From Treponema sp. (GTDB lineage: Bacteria; Spirochaetota; Spirochaetia; Treponematales; Breznakiellaceae): 20,728 nucleotides of DNA. The notes beneath the pieces are model-generated. The model was given only the letters and a program-made list of their open reading frames with translations, was not told the DNA's origin and made no database searches. This document shows, in pieces, positions 1 through 6,911 of this stretch. The stretch's first letter is position 1; every line of letters begins with the position of its first letter. The stretch covers positions 1-20,728 of the forward strand of contig JAIRMT010000050.1 in NCBI GenBank assembly GCA_031258505.1, read 5' to 3'. Made by a program: the position numbers and the translations under genes.

Positions 1-97
1 TGGCTTCAAGAACAAAGGCTTGTTCATCACCAAACGCCGCCGCTACCGCTATACCCGCCATAAGAAGCAAGCCTATAGCAAATCTACCATGTTTCAT
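1..97 (-). CDS. Exported protein, 5' end only (runs off the left edge)
   Basis: Only the first 32 codons are in the window. Reading leftward from ATG at 97 gives MKHGRFAIGLLLMAGIAVAA followed by AFGDEQAFVLEA. This is a typical type I signal peptide: basic N-terminus, hydrophobic core at residues 6-21, and a plausible cleavage site near AAAFG/DEQ. There is no lipobox cysteine, so a periplasmic or outer-membrane protein is more likely than a lipoprotein. The start is supported by an AAGGAG ribosome binding site just upstream and by a strong promoter about 40-65 bp upstream (135-163). The 101-bp gap from the preceding minus-strand gene and this promoter suggest its own transcript. The mature protein is outside the window, so its function cannot be called. 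Confidence 0.7.
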   Translation of the reverse strand, partial: MKHGRFAIGLLLMAGIAVAAAFGDEQAFVLEA

Positions 98-134
98 TCT
101 CTACTCCTTTTTATATAGGAAATAATTTAAAGTT

Positions 135-163
135 ATCATACTGTCTTACGCAAACTTTGTCAA
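135..163 (-). promoter_or_regulatory. Sigma-70-type promoter for the exported protein gene
   Basis: On the minus strand a perfect -35 box TTGACA (158-163) is followed after exactly 17 bp by TATGAT (135-140), one base off consensus. The expected transcript start near 128 leaves about a 30-nt leader to the ATG at 97. It is the best promoter match in the window. The call rests on sequence match only. Confidence 0.7.
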
Positions 164-198
164 ACCCCCAGATCGCCTTTCAAAGCAAGTTTATCTTT

Positions 199-1074
199 CT
201 AGTTAAACATTTTGTCGCGTACCTGTTCCAACACTTTTCTATCCGCCATTCTTTCCGCAGGAAATACCATTTCCGACGGAAGCGGCGCTCCCTCCTTTCC
301 CATCGCTCGCGCCACCTTGATAAGAAGCGCCCAGGGAGAATCATCAAAAATCACTGTAACCGCCTGAGATGTCAATACCGGATCTACCCAGGAGAAAAGG
401 ATTACCGGGATATTGAGATTCTGTTCAAGAAATGCTGTCGCCTGCCCGCTCATAACAACACAAACGACATTTTGAGTATCGGAATAATCCTCAGTAACAC
501 TGAGGTATTTTGGCTCCCTTTCAAAACCTTTTTCTCGAAGACCAGCGAGAAAAGCCCCAGACCACTCTACAGGAATCGGCTCTCCTTGAAACACGAGAAC
601 CTCTCCCGCAACTTGCCGCGCATCCGAGGCAATAAGCGCGGCGCATAAGCCAGCGCGGTAGAAATCCGTCGCTGAATCTGTGCTGACAAAACCCAGAGGC
701 TCGGTATCCGCCTCCCGACTCCGGCCTCCGAGAACAAACACTGGCGTTTCAGGAAACGCTTCCGCGTAACGCCGCGCCCCTTCCAGATACCGGTAGGGAA
801 ACAGGACAAGATACGGCGACCGAGCCGCCGCCTCCACCGCAAACGCCACAATGTCAGAACCAGTATCAATAGGGACACTCACCGGCTTCACCCGCCGGAA
901 CAGACGCAGGGAAGCCTCAACCCGTTTTAACAAAGCCCGGTTCCCGCCATAAAGCGCGTCAAACGGCGCGTCAGTAACAAGCAGCGCAGGCGCGCGAAGC
1001 AGGAACACGCCGCATAGCAGGAGAACAAGAGCAGCTATTATAAGGAAGAAAACGCTTCGTTTACCCAGCTTCAT
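199..1074 (-). CDS. Membrane-anchored protein with a periplasmic-binding-protein-like fold
   Basis: This is a 291-residue protein. Residues 1-27 are a short basic head and one long hydrophobic segment, which could be a signal anchor or an uncleaved signal peptide. Cys21 sits in LLLC, a poor lipobox because position -1 is Leu. The rest reads like a type I periplasmic binding domain: a first beta strand LLVTDAPFDALYGG (31-44), then GFVSTDSATDFYRAG (128-142) and GEVLVFQGEPIPVEWSGAFL (157-176), which is typical of the hinge region of BMP/LacI-like binding folds. No ligand can be named. ATG at 1074 is preceded by AAGGTG at good spacing, 9 nt after the stop of the upstream gene, so it is probably the last gene of a uvrC transcript. 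It could be a stand-alone sensor rather than a transporter component, since no permease is adjacent. Confidence 0.6.
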   Translation of the reverse strand: MKLGKRSVFFLIIAALVLLLCGVFLLRAPALLVTDAPFDALYGGNRALLKRVEASLRLFRRVKPVSVPIDTGSDIVAFAVEAAARSPYLVLFPYRYLEGARRYAEAFPETPVFVLGGRSREADTEPLGFVSTDSATDFYRAGLCAALIASDARQVAGEVLVFQGEPIPVEWSGAFLAGLREKGFEREPKYLSVTEDYSDTQNVVCVVMSGQATAFLEQNLNIPVILFSWVDPVLTSQAVTVIFDDSPWALLIKVARAMGKEGAPLPSEMVFPAERMADRKVLEQVRDKMFN

Positions 1075-1083
1075 GCTTGCACC

Positions 1084-1794
1084 TTAACCAAGCGGACGCA
1101 TCGTGTAAAGGGTACGATAGACCCATGCCTTGCCTCGCTTGCCGCTCCGCTGCACAACGCCCAACTTATGCAGCACATACAGGGCTTTGCGGGCTAACGC
1201 AGCCTTGATGCCCACGCGCTCGCCCATGTCTTGTGTGGTAAACGCTTCTCCTTCCCCAAAGGGAATAAGCCGCCGGTAGTCGTCCACTCCTGCAAGGATA
1301 AACGAACCGTGATAGGCAACAAGGCTCTTGTTGAGAATACTGACGCCTTTCCGCCGCCATGAACCAAGACCATCCTGAATACGCATTTCGGTAATATCCA
1401 CCAGGGCGAGTTCCACGCTCACTTGGGGCAGTAACGGCAGGCGCGGCGCGTGGACAAGCGCGTTAAACAAGTCCCAGACCGTGCCTTTGCAGGGGCTTTT
1501 CCGGCTGGAAACCAAGGTTCCCGCTGTGTCGTATAGCTCAAGCTGTTTCTGAACAATGATGGGGTGGACGATTTTTACCCGGTTACATTGAGTCAGCGCC
1601 TGAACTTTGTCCACAAGCGGGCTGAAACTGCCAATTTGTACCTCAATGATTTCCCCGCTTGCCGTAACGCCGTCGCACATATAGGTATCAATGGGAACCT
1701 CGATCCTGCCGCCTTCCCCGCTATAGAGGATTTTAAGCGTATGGTGAAGGCTGCTTTCCCTGCAGTCCTTAATGCAGGCGTTATGGCTTGGCAT
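1084..1794 (-). CDS. Candidate PD-(D/E)XK nuclease-like protein with C-terminal winged helix
   Basis: I place the start at ATG 1794, giving 236 residues and overlapping the last 14 bp of uvrC. The open frame continues to 1992, but that extension is low-complexity Trp/Arg-rich sequence read out of frame through uvrC. The N-terminal part has the order VPIDTYMCDGV (33-43), EIIEVQIGSF (48-57), then KVQALTQCNRVKIVHPIIVQ (63-82). This resembles restriction-endonuclease-like domains in which Asp41, Glu51 and Gln53 would take the D...ExK positions, with Gln in place of Lys. Residues about 185-228 look like a winged helix-turn-helix (FTTQDMGERVGIKAALARKA, then a RSGKRGKAW wing). Overlap with uvrC suggests translational coupling and a possible link to DNA repair. 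The fold assignment comes from motif reading only, and activity is unproven. Confidence 0.6.
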   Translation of the reverse strand: MPSHNACIKDCRESSLHHTLKILYSGEGGRIEVPIDTYMCDGVTASGEIIEVQIGSFSPLVDKVQALTQCNRVKIVHPIIVQKQLELYDTAGTLVSSRKSPCKGTVWDLFNALVHAPRLPLLPQVSVELALVDITEMRIQDGLGSWRRKGVSILNKSLVAYHGSFILAGVDDYRRLIPFGEGEAFTTQDMGERVGIKAALARKALYVLHKLGVVQRSGKRGKAWVYRTLYTMRPLG

Positions 1795-3736
1795 AATCAG
1801 GCGGCGTTTCAGCCACAGCGGATACTTCTGCGCTGTCGTCCATTGCAAGCAGCGCCAGGGACTTGCCCACGCGCCCGTCTCCTTGCCCACGCGCCAGCGG
1901 CGGCTTATTTGACAGCGCCTCTGACACTGCAGCTTTGATTGCCAGCGCCGTATGCTCGTTAAGCGCGGCTGCGGCTCTAATGTCTGCAACACTCGCGGCA
2001 GCTATGGAAACAAGGCTGCGATAACGCTTCATAAGCGCGGCGGCTTTCTTTGGACCAACGCCCTTCACCATTTCCAGCCGCGAAAAGGACAGGTCTTTTG
2101 AACGCAGCTTCTGGTTTAAGGCTGTGGCAACACGGTGAGTTTCATCACGCGCGAACTGTAACACTTTAAGCCCCTCCGACCGCTGAGGAAGCCGTATCGG
2201 TTCTGTTGTATGGGGAAGATAAAGCTCCTCTTCCCGCTTGGCAAGCCCCACAATGTCGCAGCTAATCCCCAGTTCGTCCAGTACGCCCTTAGCCGCGTTC
2301 ACCTGACCGATACCGCCATCAATAAGAATAAGGTCAGGCAGTTCCGCGCCTTCCCGCAGAAGCCGCGAGTATCGCCGGCGAACCGCCTCCCGCATAGCGG
2401 CAAAGTCATCAACCACGCCTACCACAGTCCGCAGTTTGAAGACGCGGTAGTTCTTCTTGTCTGGCGCGCCATTCTTAAACGAGATGAGCGACGCTACCGG
2501 GTGTTTGCCGTCAAGCTGGGCAATATCAAAGCCTTCAATACGAACAGGCCGCGCGTGCAGACCCAGTGTCCGCGCAAGTTCGTCCAGCGCGGGTCCAGCG
2601 CCGCGCTCCTTGAGTCGCCGCCGCAGGTCATCAAGCGCGTTCTGCCGCGCCATAGCCAGCACCGCCTCATGCCGCTTTTCGCTGGGCGCAAGCAGCGCCG
2701 GCACTCGGCCAAAGGTTTCGGTAAACCAGTTTTGCAGAAGTACGCGGCTGGACCAATCGCTCTCCTGACCAAAAACTTCTTTTTGGATAAAGATGCGGGC
2801 GGGCGGCGGACGTTCCAGCGTGTAATAGGCTGCGATAAACGTTTCGAGAGATTCTGCGTCTGCAGCGGCAGAACGGGCGCGGAAGAGTTCCCGGCCGCGC
2901 ATCTTGCCGTCGCGCAAAGAAAAAACCGTGAAAGTGGTGAGCGTACCTTCACTTGCCCAAGCGATGTAATCCCGCGCTTCCGGGTCAAAGTCAAGCACTG
3001 CGTTTTCCGGCGAAAGGCTTTCAATAGCGGCTATCGCGTCGCGGAAGTCCACCGCCTTCTCAAAGTGAAGGGCGGCAGCCTCTTGGTGCATCTGAACAGT
3101 AAGGTCTATGACAAGCGCCTCCATATCGCCTGAAAAAAAGCGCATGGCGCGGCCAATAATCGTTTCATAGGCTTCTGCGCTGATTCTGCCGCAACAGGGT
3201 CCACTGCAGCGGCCAATATGATAGTACATACACGGGGTTTTCCTCTTACGAAGTATCTGACACTTCCGCAGCGGATAGAGCTTTTCCACAAGCGTCAGTA
3301 AGGTATCCACAGCCCTGCCATTAGGAAACGGGCCGAAGTAACGCGAGCCATCCTCAATGACGCGCCGCGTCTTGGATATACGCGGGAAACACTCGGCGCT
3401 AATCCGTACCATAGGATAGGTTTTATCGTCCTTGAGAGCGATGTTGTAGCGGGGCCAATACTGCTTAATGAGCGTATGTTCAAGCAGCAGCGCCTCATAC
3501 TCATTAGTCGTGATGATGGTTTCGATACTGGCGGCGTGTTTCAGGAGTGTAGCGGTTTTCACGTCTTTCTTACCCGCAAAGTAAGAGCGCAGACGGTTCC
3601 GCAGTACCTTTGCCTTGCCAATATAAATGACTGTATCGCCGCTGTCCTTCCAAAGATAGACGCCCGGCTCAAGGGGCGCGTCATGGGCAATGACTTTGAG
3701 AGCCGCGTATCGTTCAGCGCTTTCACTTTGTTCCAT
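1781..3736 (-). CDS. uvrC: UvrABC excinuclease subunit C
   Basis: This subunit of bacterial nucleotide excision repair makes the 3' and 5' incisions around a lesion loaded by UvrA/UvrB. The 651 residues show an N-terminal GIY-YIG nuclease (GVY 25-27, YIG 38-40, then KAKVLRNRLRSYF), the four-cysteine cluster C159, C169, C177 and C181 expected to hold an iron-sulphur cluster, a UvrB-interacting UVR helix pair near 214-240, and the RNase H-like nuclease with D404 (EGFDIAQLDG), D473 (LILIDGGIGQV) and H534 (RDETHR). A helix-hairpin-helix region follows (about 555-590). About 45 further residues (606-651) extend past the usual end and look disordered. The ATG at 3736 lacks a strong Shine-Dalgarno, but the domain begins right after it. 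It is the first gene of a likely three-gene transcript. Confidence 0.97.
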   Translation of the reverse strand: MEQSESAERYAALKVIAHDAPLEPGVYLWKDSGDTVIYIGKAKVLRNRLRSYFAGKKDVKTATLLKHAASIETIITTNEYEALLLEHTLIKQYWPRYNIALKDDKTYPMVRISAECFPRISKTRRVIEDGSRYFGPFPNGRAVDTLLTLVEKLYPLRKCQILRKRKTPCMYYHIGRCSGPCCGRISAEAYETIIGRAMRFFSGDMEALVIDLTVQMHQEAAALHFEKAVDFRDAIAAIESLSPENAVLDFDPEARDYIAWASEGTLTTFTVFSLRDGKMRGRELFRARSAAADAESLETFIAAYYTLERPPPARIFIQKEVFGQESDWSSRVLLQNWFTETFGRVPALLAPSEKRHEAVLAMARQNALDDLRRRLKERGAGPALDELARTLGLHARPVRIEGFDIAQLDGKHPVASLISFKNGAPDKKNYRVFKLRTVVGVVDDFAAMREAVRRRYSRLLREGAELPDLILIDGGIGQVNAAKGVLDELGISCDIVGLAKREEELYLPHTTEPIRLPQRSEGLKVLQFARDETHRVATALNQKLRSKDLSFSRLEMVKGVGPKKAAALMKRYRSLVSIAAASVADIRAAAALNEHTALAIKAAVSEALSNKPPLARGQGDGRVGKSLALLAMDDSAEVSAVAETPPDYAKP

Positions 3737-3884
3737 AAGATGTAACTTAACACAGTTATAGCGCTTTCACTAGGAAGCCTGCGATGGTTTGCGCCAGCTT
3801 CCGCTGCCCTTTGCGGGGAATCCGCCAGCATTGCCGCTCATTTTTGGCATAATCAGCATAAATCAATACGCCTCCAGCATTTTC

Positions 3885-4181
3885 AGACGTATGTCTAGCG
3901 TTTCCAGATATGCGTCTAGCGTTTCAGACATGCGTCTAAAAGTTTCAGACATGCGTCTAGCGTTTCCAGACATACGTCTAGCGATTCCAGACATGCGTCT
4001 AGCGATTCAAGACATGCGTCTAGCGATTCAAGACATGCGTCTAGCGTTCCAGACATGCGTCTAAAAGTTTCAGACGCATGTCTAAAAGTTCCAGACGCAT
4101 GTCTAAAAGTTCCAGACGCATGTCTAAAAGCGCAATATGGGCGCCTGTAAACAGGCGTCTAAGAGCGCCAGACACGCGTCT
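3885..4181 (+). repeat. Palindrome array 1 (AGACRYRYGTCT, 20-21-bp pitch)
   Basis: Twelve exact AGACRYRYGTCT units start at 3885, 3926, 3947, 3968, 3989, 4010, 4031, 4051, 4072, 4093, 4114 and 4170. There is one near-unit at 3906 (AGAT start) and one decayed unit ending in GTCT at 4149-4160. Pitch is 21 bp, occasionally 20. Cores are mainly ATGC, changing to GCAT from 4072, with single GTAT, ATAC and ACGC. Linkers fall into two classes: AGCG followed by TTTCC, ATTCC or ATTCA, and AAAAG followed by TTTC or TTCC. I define the array orientation as the strand on which the AGCG-type linker is read, here plus. Near-identical 8-9-bp linkers and 12-bp repeats exclude a CRISPR. Confidence 0.95.
4142..4157. 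repeat. Short perfect inverted repeat at the right end of array 1
   Basis: CGCCTGT (4142-4148) and ACAGGCG (4151-4157) form a perfect 7-bp inverted repeat with a 2-bp centre. It lies in the decayed part of the array where the 21-bp phase breaks. It is not followed by a T-run and lies upstream of the purD promoter, so it is not a terminator for a known gene. It could bind a protein or be a degenerate array unit. Confidence 0.6.
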
Positions 4182-4203
4182 GGAATTCCGCATTATGGCT
4201 GTA

Positions 4204-4232
4204 TTGTCATAAAACAGACATAATACTAGAAT
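4204..4232 (+). promoter_or_regulatory. Candidate purD promoter
   Basis: TTGTCA (4204-4209) and TAGAAT (4227-4232) are each one base off consensus and are separated by exactly 17 bp. The predicted start near 4239 would leave only about 11 nt before the GTG, with the ribosome binding site at the very 5' end of the message. This tight leader is a reason for caution. Confidence 0.45.
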
Positions 4233-4238
4233 AAACAT

Positions 4239-4244
4239 AAGGAG
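4239..4244 (+). promoter_or_regulatory. purD: purD ribosome binding site that selects a GTG start
   Basis: AAGGAG lies 5 nt before GTG at 4250. No in-frame ATG is nearby, and the protein begins directly with the family's conserved first strand, so this site fixes the start. Confidence 0.85.
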
Positions 4245-4249
4245 AATTT

Positions 4250-5530
4250 GTGAAGGTATTGCTTATTGGAGGCGGCGGACGGGAACACGCCATTGCGTGG
4301 AAGCTCGCCGAGTCAGAGCTAGTTGAGAAGGTCTTTGTCGTGCCCGGAAACGGCGGTACAGCGCTTGAAGCAAAGTGCGAAAACAGGCCGCTCGCGGGGG
4401 AAGAGGTCATTGCCTTTGTTCAAACTGAAGGAATCGCGCTCACAGTCGTGGGACCTGAAGCGCCGCTGGCCGCAGGAATCGTTGATCAGTTCCGTAAGTC
4501 TGGGCTGGCTATCATTGGACCGGATAAAAACGCGGCGCGGCTTGAAGCTAGTAAGGTCTTTTCAAAGGATTTTATGTCCCGCTATGGAGTTCGCACCGCA
4601 AAGAGCCGCGCTTTTTCTGAGTACCGCGAGGCGCTTCTGTACTTGGAGACGCTGGCTTTGGAGCAAAAGCTCGTAATCAAGGCTGATGGGCTGGCTGCAG
4701 GCAAGGGCGTTCTTATCGCGGAAACCATTAGCGAGGCGAAGGCTGCGCTCAGAGCTTTAATGCAGGAAAGAACCCTGGGCGATGCAGGTAAAACCGCGCT
4801 TATCGAGGAGTTCCTTGATGGACGGGAAGTGTCGGTGCTGGCGGCAGTGAGCGCGCATCCGGGCGCGCGCGGGGTGATCCGGCCCTTTGTCGCGGCGCGG
4901 GATTACAAACGCCGGTTTGATGGTAATGCTGGTCCAAACACTGGCGGCATGGGAGCCATCGCGCCGGTCCCGGACTTTTCCCCGGCTGTGCAGGAGGACT
5001 TTATCAGGCATATTCTTGAACCAACGCTTCAGGGCATGGAAACCGAAGGCTTTGATTATCGGGGCTTTATCTTCTTCGGTCTTATGATAAACAGAGAAAA
5101 ATCTTACCTGCTTGAATACAATGCGCGGCTTGGCGATCCTGAAACACAGGCTGTTCTGCCGCTCATGGACGCTGACTTTGCGCGACTCTGTCTTGCCATG
5201 CTGGACGGCAGTCTTGCTGAGTTTCCCCTGGCGTGGAAAAGCGGCGCGGTCTGCGCCCCAGTCGCGGTTGCGGATGGATACCCAGGCGCATATCATCAAG
5301 GCGAATTCATCAGCATAGACCATGCGCGCTTCGCCCATACTAATGCGCGGCTCTTCGCTGCTGGCGCGGAACTGCGAGGGACAGAGTTATACACCGCTGG
5401 AGGCAGGGTCTTCACGGTATCGGCTTATGGACAAGATGCGTTTACAGCGCGGGAACAGGCATACACAGCGCTTGAAGCGTTCAACTTTGACAGCATGACA
5501 TTCAGAAAAGACATTGGGAGCGTACTATAA
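4250..5530 (+). CDS. purD: Phosphoribosylamine--glycine ligase (GAR synthetase)
   Basis: This cytoplasmic enzyme joins glycine to phosphoribosylamine using ATP, the second step of de novo purine synthesis. The 426-residue length is normal. The N-terminal strand and glycine loop are MKVLLIGGGGREHAIAWK. The ATP-grasp domain spans about 100-300, with KADGLAAGKGV (144-154), AGPNTGGMGA (227-236) and NARLGDPETQ (291-300). The C-terminal domain ends in FRKDIG as usual. The start is GTG with a good AAGGAG. No other purine gene is adjacent. Its stop codon touches the ATG of the next gene with no gap, so the two are almost certainly cotranscribed, although that partner is a membrane protein unrelated to purines. 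Confidence 0.96.
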   Translation: MKVLLIGGGGREHAIAWKLAESELVEKVFVVPGNGGTALEAKCENRPLAGEEVIAFVQTEGIALTVVGPEAPLAAGIVDQFRKSGLAIIGPDKNAARLEASKVFSKDFMSRYGVRTAKSRAFSEYREALLYLETLALEQKLVIKADGLAAGKGVLIAETISEAKAALRALMQERTLGDAGKTALIEEFLDGREVSVLAAVSAHPGARGVIRPFVAARDYKRRFDGNAGPNTGGMGAIAPVPDFSPAVQEDFIRHILEPTLQGMETEGFDYRGFIFFGLMINREKSYLLEYNARLGDPETQAVLPLMDADFARLCLAMLDGSLAEFPLAWKSGAVCAPVAVADGYPGAYHQGEFISIDHARFAHTNARLFAAGAELRGTELYTAGGRVFTVSAYGQDAFTAREQAYTALEAFNFDSMTFRKDIGSVL

Positions 5531-6838
5531 ATGGAGGACCCGCTTTTATGGCAGCTGCTTTTGCAGCTTGTTCTTATCATGGTAAACGCGGTTTTCGCTT
5601 GCGCGGAAATCGCTCTGCTTTCGGTTAATGAAACCAAACTTGAGAAACTTTCCAGCGGCGGAGACAGACGCGCAAAGCGGCTCCTTGACTTAACCAGAGA
5701 ACCGGCGAAGTTTCTCGCCACTATACAGGTCGGCATCACCCTGTCGGGCTTTCTCGGCAGCGCCTTTGCCGCAGACAACTTTTCAGAAAAGCTCGTTGAC
5801 GCGCTTGTGGCTCGCGGCGTTAAGGTACCCATAGCCACGCTGGACGCAATATCTGTGGTACTCATTACCTTCATTCTTTCTTTCTTCACACTGGTACTTG
5901 GAGAGCTTGTGCCGAAACGGATTGCCATGAAGAAAGCCGAAGACCTGGCGTTTGTCATGTCGGGCCTTGTCGCGTTCATCTCCCGCGTCTTCACGCCAAT
6001 AGTGTGGCTCTTAACCAAATCGACTAACTCGCTGCTGCGCCTGATTCACATTGACCCTGACGCGGAGGAGGACGAGATAACTGAGGAAGGCATCCGTATG
6101 CTCGTTGACGCGGGCAGCGAAAAGGGCGCTATTGAGGAACAGGAGCAGGAAATCATTCATAAGGTATTTGAGTTTAATAATAAAACCGCTGGTGAAGTGA
6201 TGACCCATCGGCTTGACGTTATTCTGCTCTGGCTCAGGGATGATGATGAAACCTGGGAAAAGATGGTCATCCAAAACCGGCATAGCTGCTATCCCATCTG
6301 CGCTGATTCGTGCGACGAGATTGTCGGCATCCTGAGCGCGAAAGACTACCTCTACCTCAAAGACCGCTGTCGAGAAAACGTCCTTCGGCAGGCGGTTCGG
6401 CCTGCGCAGCTTGTTCCCCGCTCGGTACGCGCCGATGTGCTGTTTAACAACATGAAGAAGAAGCGCAACCATTTCGCGGTGGTGCTGGACGAGTACGGCG
6501 GCATGAGCGGCATTGTTACCATGAGCGATTTGCTTGAAGAACTGGTCGGGGATTTGGAGGATGACAGCTCGGTTCCACCAGAAAAGCCGCTTATTGAGCA
6601 GATTGAGCCGCGCCTGTGGCGGGTGAGCGGAGCCGCGCCGCTGGAAAAGCTGGCCGCTGTCGTGAACTTACCCCTGCCTGTTGATGAATACGATACGGTT
6701 GCCGGCTTTGTGTTCAGTCTGCTTGGGCAGATACCTGATGACGGCCAGACCCCAATCCTTGAAAGCTGTGGTTTACGCATTGAGGTTCTGGCGATTCGGG
6801 AACACCGGCTTGAAGCGGCGCTGGTCTATCTGCTGTGA
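5531..6838 (+). CDS. CNNM/CorC-type membrane protein (DUF21, CBS pair, CorC_HlyC domain)
   Basis: This 435-residue protein belongs to the family often annotated as hemolysin, TlyC or HlyC/CorC and related to CNNM magnesium transporters. Residues 1-180 form the DUF21 membrane domain: hydrophobic helices at about 5-30, 62-82, 104-127 and 138-165, with the family motif FTLVLGELVPKR (119-130). Two CBS motifs follow (about 218-340; MTHRLDVILL and HFAVVLDEYGGMSGIVTMSD). A CorC_HlyC domain (352-435) ends the protein, with VDEYDTVAGFVFSLLGQIPD. The likely role is divalent cation (Mg or Co) efflux or homeostasis at the inner membrane, with CBS-mediated nucleotide sensing. The hemolysin label has weak support in the family. 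The ATG directly follows the purD TAA. Confidence 0.9.
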   Translation: MEDPLLWQLLLQLVLIMVNAVFACAEIALLSVNETKLEKLSSGGDRRAKRLLDLTREPAKFLATIQVGITLSGFLGSAFAADNFSEKLVDALVARGVKVPIATLDAISVVLITFILSFFTLVLGELVPKRIAMKKAEDLAFVMSGLVAFISRVFTPIVWLLTKSTNSLLRLIHIDPDAEEDEITEEGIRMLVDAGSEKGAIEEQEQEIIHKVFEFNNKTAGEVMTHRLDVILLWLRDDDETWEKMVIQNRHSCYPICADSCDEIVGILSAKDYLYLKDRCRENVLRQAVRPAQLVPRSVRADVLFNNMKKKRNHFAVVLDEYGGMSGIVTMSDLLEELVGDLEDDSSVPPEKPLIEQIEPRLWRVSGAAPLEKLAAVVNLPLPVDEYDTVAGFVFSLLGQIPDDGQTPILESCGLRIEVLAIREHRLEAALVYLL

Positions 6839-6841
6839 AGA

Positions 6842-6866
6842 AGCCAAACGCTCCCCGCGCTTGGCT
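6842..6866 (+). terminator. Hairpin between convergent genes, possible terminator
   Basis: AGCCAAACGC (6842-6851) pairs with GCGCTTGGCT (6857-6866), ten positions with one A/C mismatch and a 5-nt loop TCCCC. It begins a few bases after the stop of the plus-strand membrane protein gene and lies before the convergent fucosidase stop (6912). No T-run follows on either strand, so it may be a weak or Rho-assisted terminator serving both sides. Confidence 0.45.
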
Positions 6867-6911
6867 CTCCGTATGATAGGTATTACGCCGTCATGCCTAA
6901 AGGCGGGGGCT

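Larger units (their letters stand above)
3737..4249. other. Divergent intergenic region uvrC/purD
   Basis: These 513 bp separate two genes read away from each other. Positions 3737-3884 hold no convincing gene. A TATAAC hexamer (3755-3760, minus) could be a uvrC -10 box but has no good -35. Positions 3885-4181 are the palindrome array, and 4204-4249 hold the purD promoter and ribosome binding site. Open frames crossing the array arise because a 21-bp period is seven codons, so they are not evidence of a gene. Confidence 0.8.

Noticed and set aside
1795..1992. N-terminal extension of the nuclease-like protein to 302 residues
   Set aside because: The extension is read out of frame through the end of uvrC, is rich in Trp, Arg and Gln, and lacks domain features. 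ATG 1794 is better placed.
2210..3133. Long plus-strand frame antisense to uvrC
   Set aside because: It is a shadow of the uvrC coding sequence, with no domain and no start signal.
3775..3855. 26-codon minus-strand frame upstream of uvrC (starts MPKMSGNAGG)
   Set aside because: No ribosome binding site and no recognisable similarity; it could occur by chance in GC-rich DNA.
3789..4238. Open reading frames with repeated DMRLA/LLDMRLE-like peptides on both strands
   Set aside because: They cross the palindrome array, whose 21-bp period equals seven codons. Several frames stay open for that reason, with no ribosome binding site.
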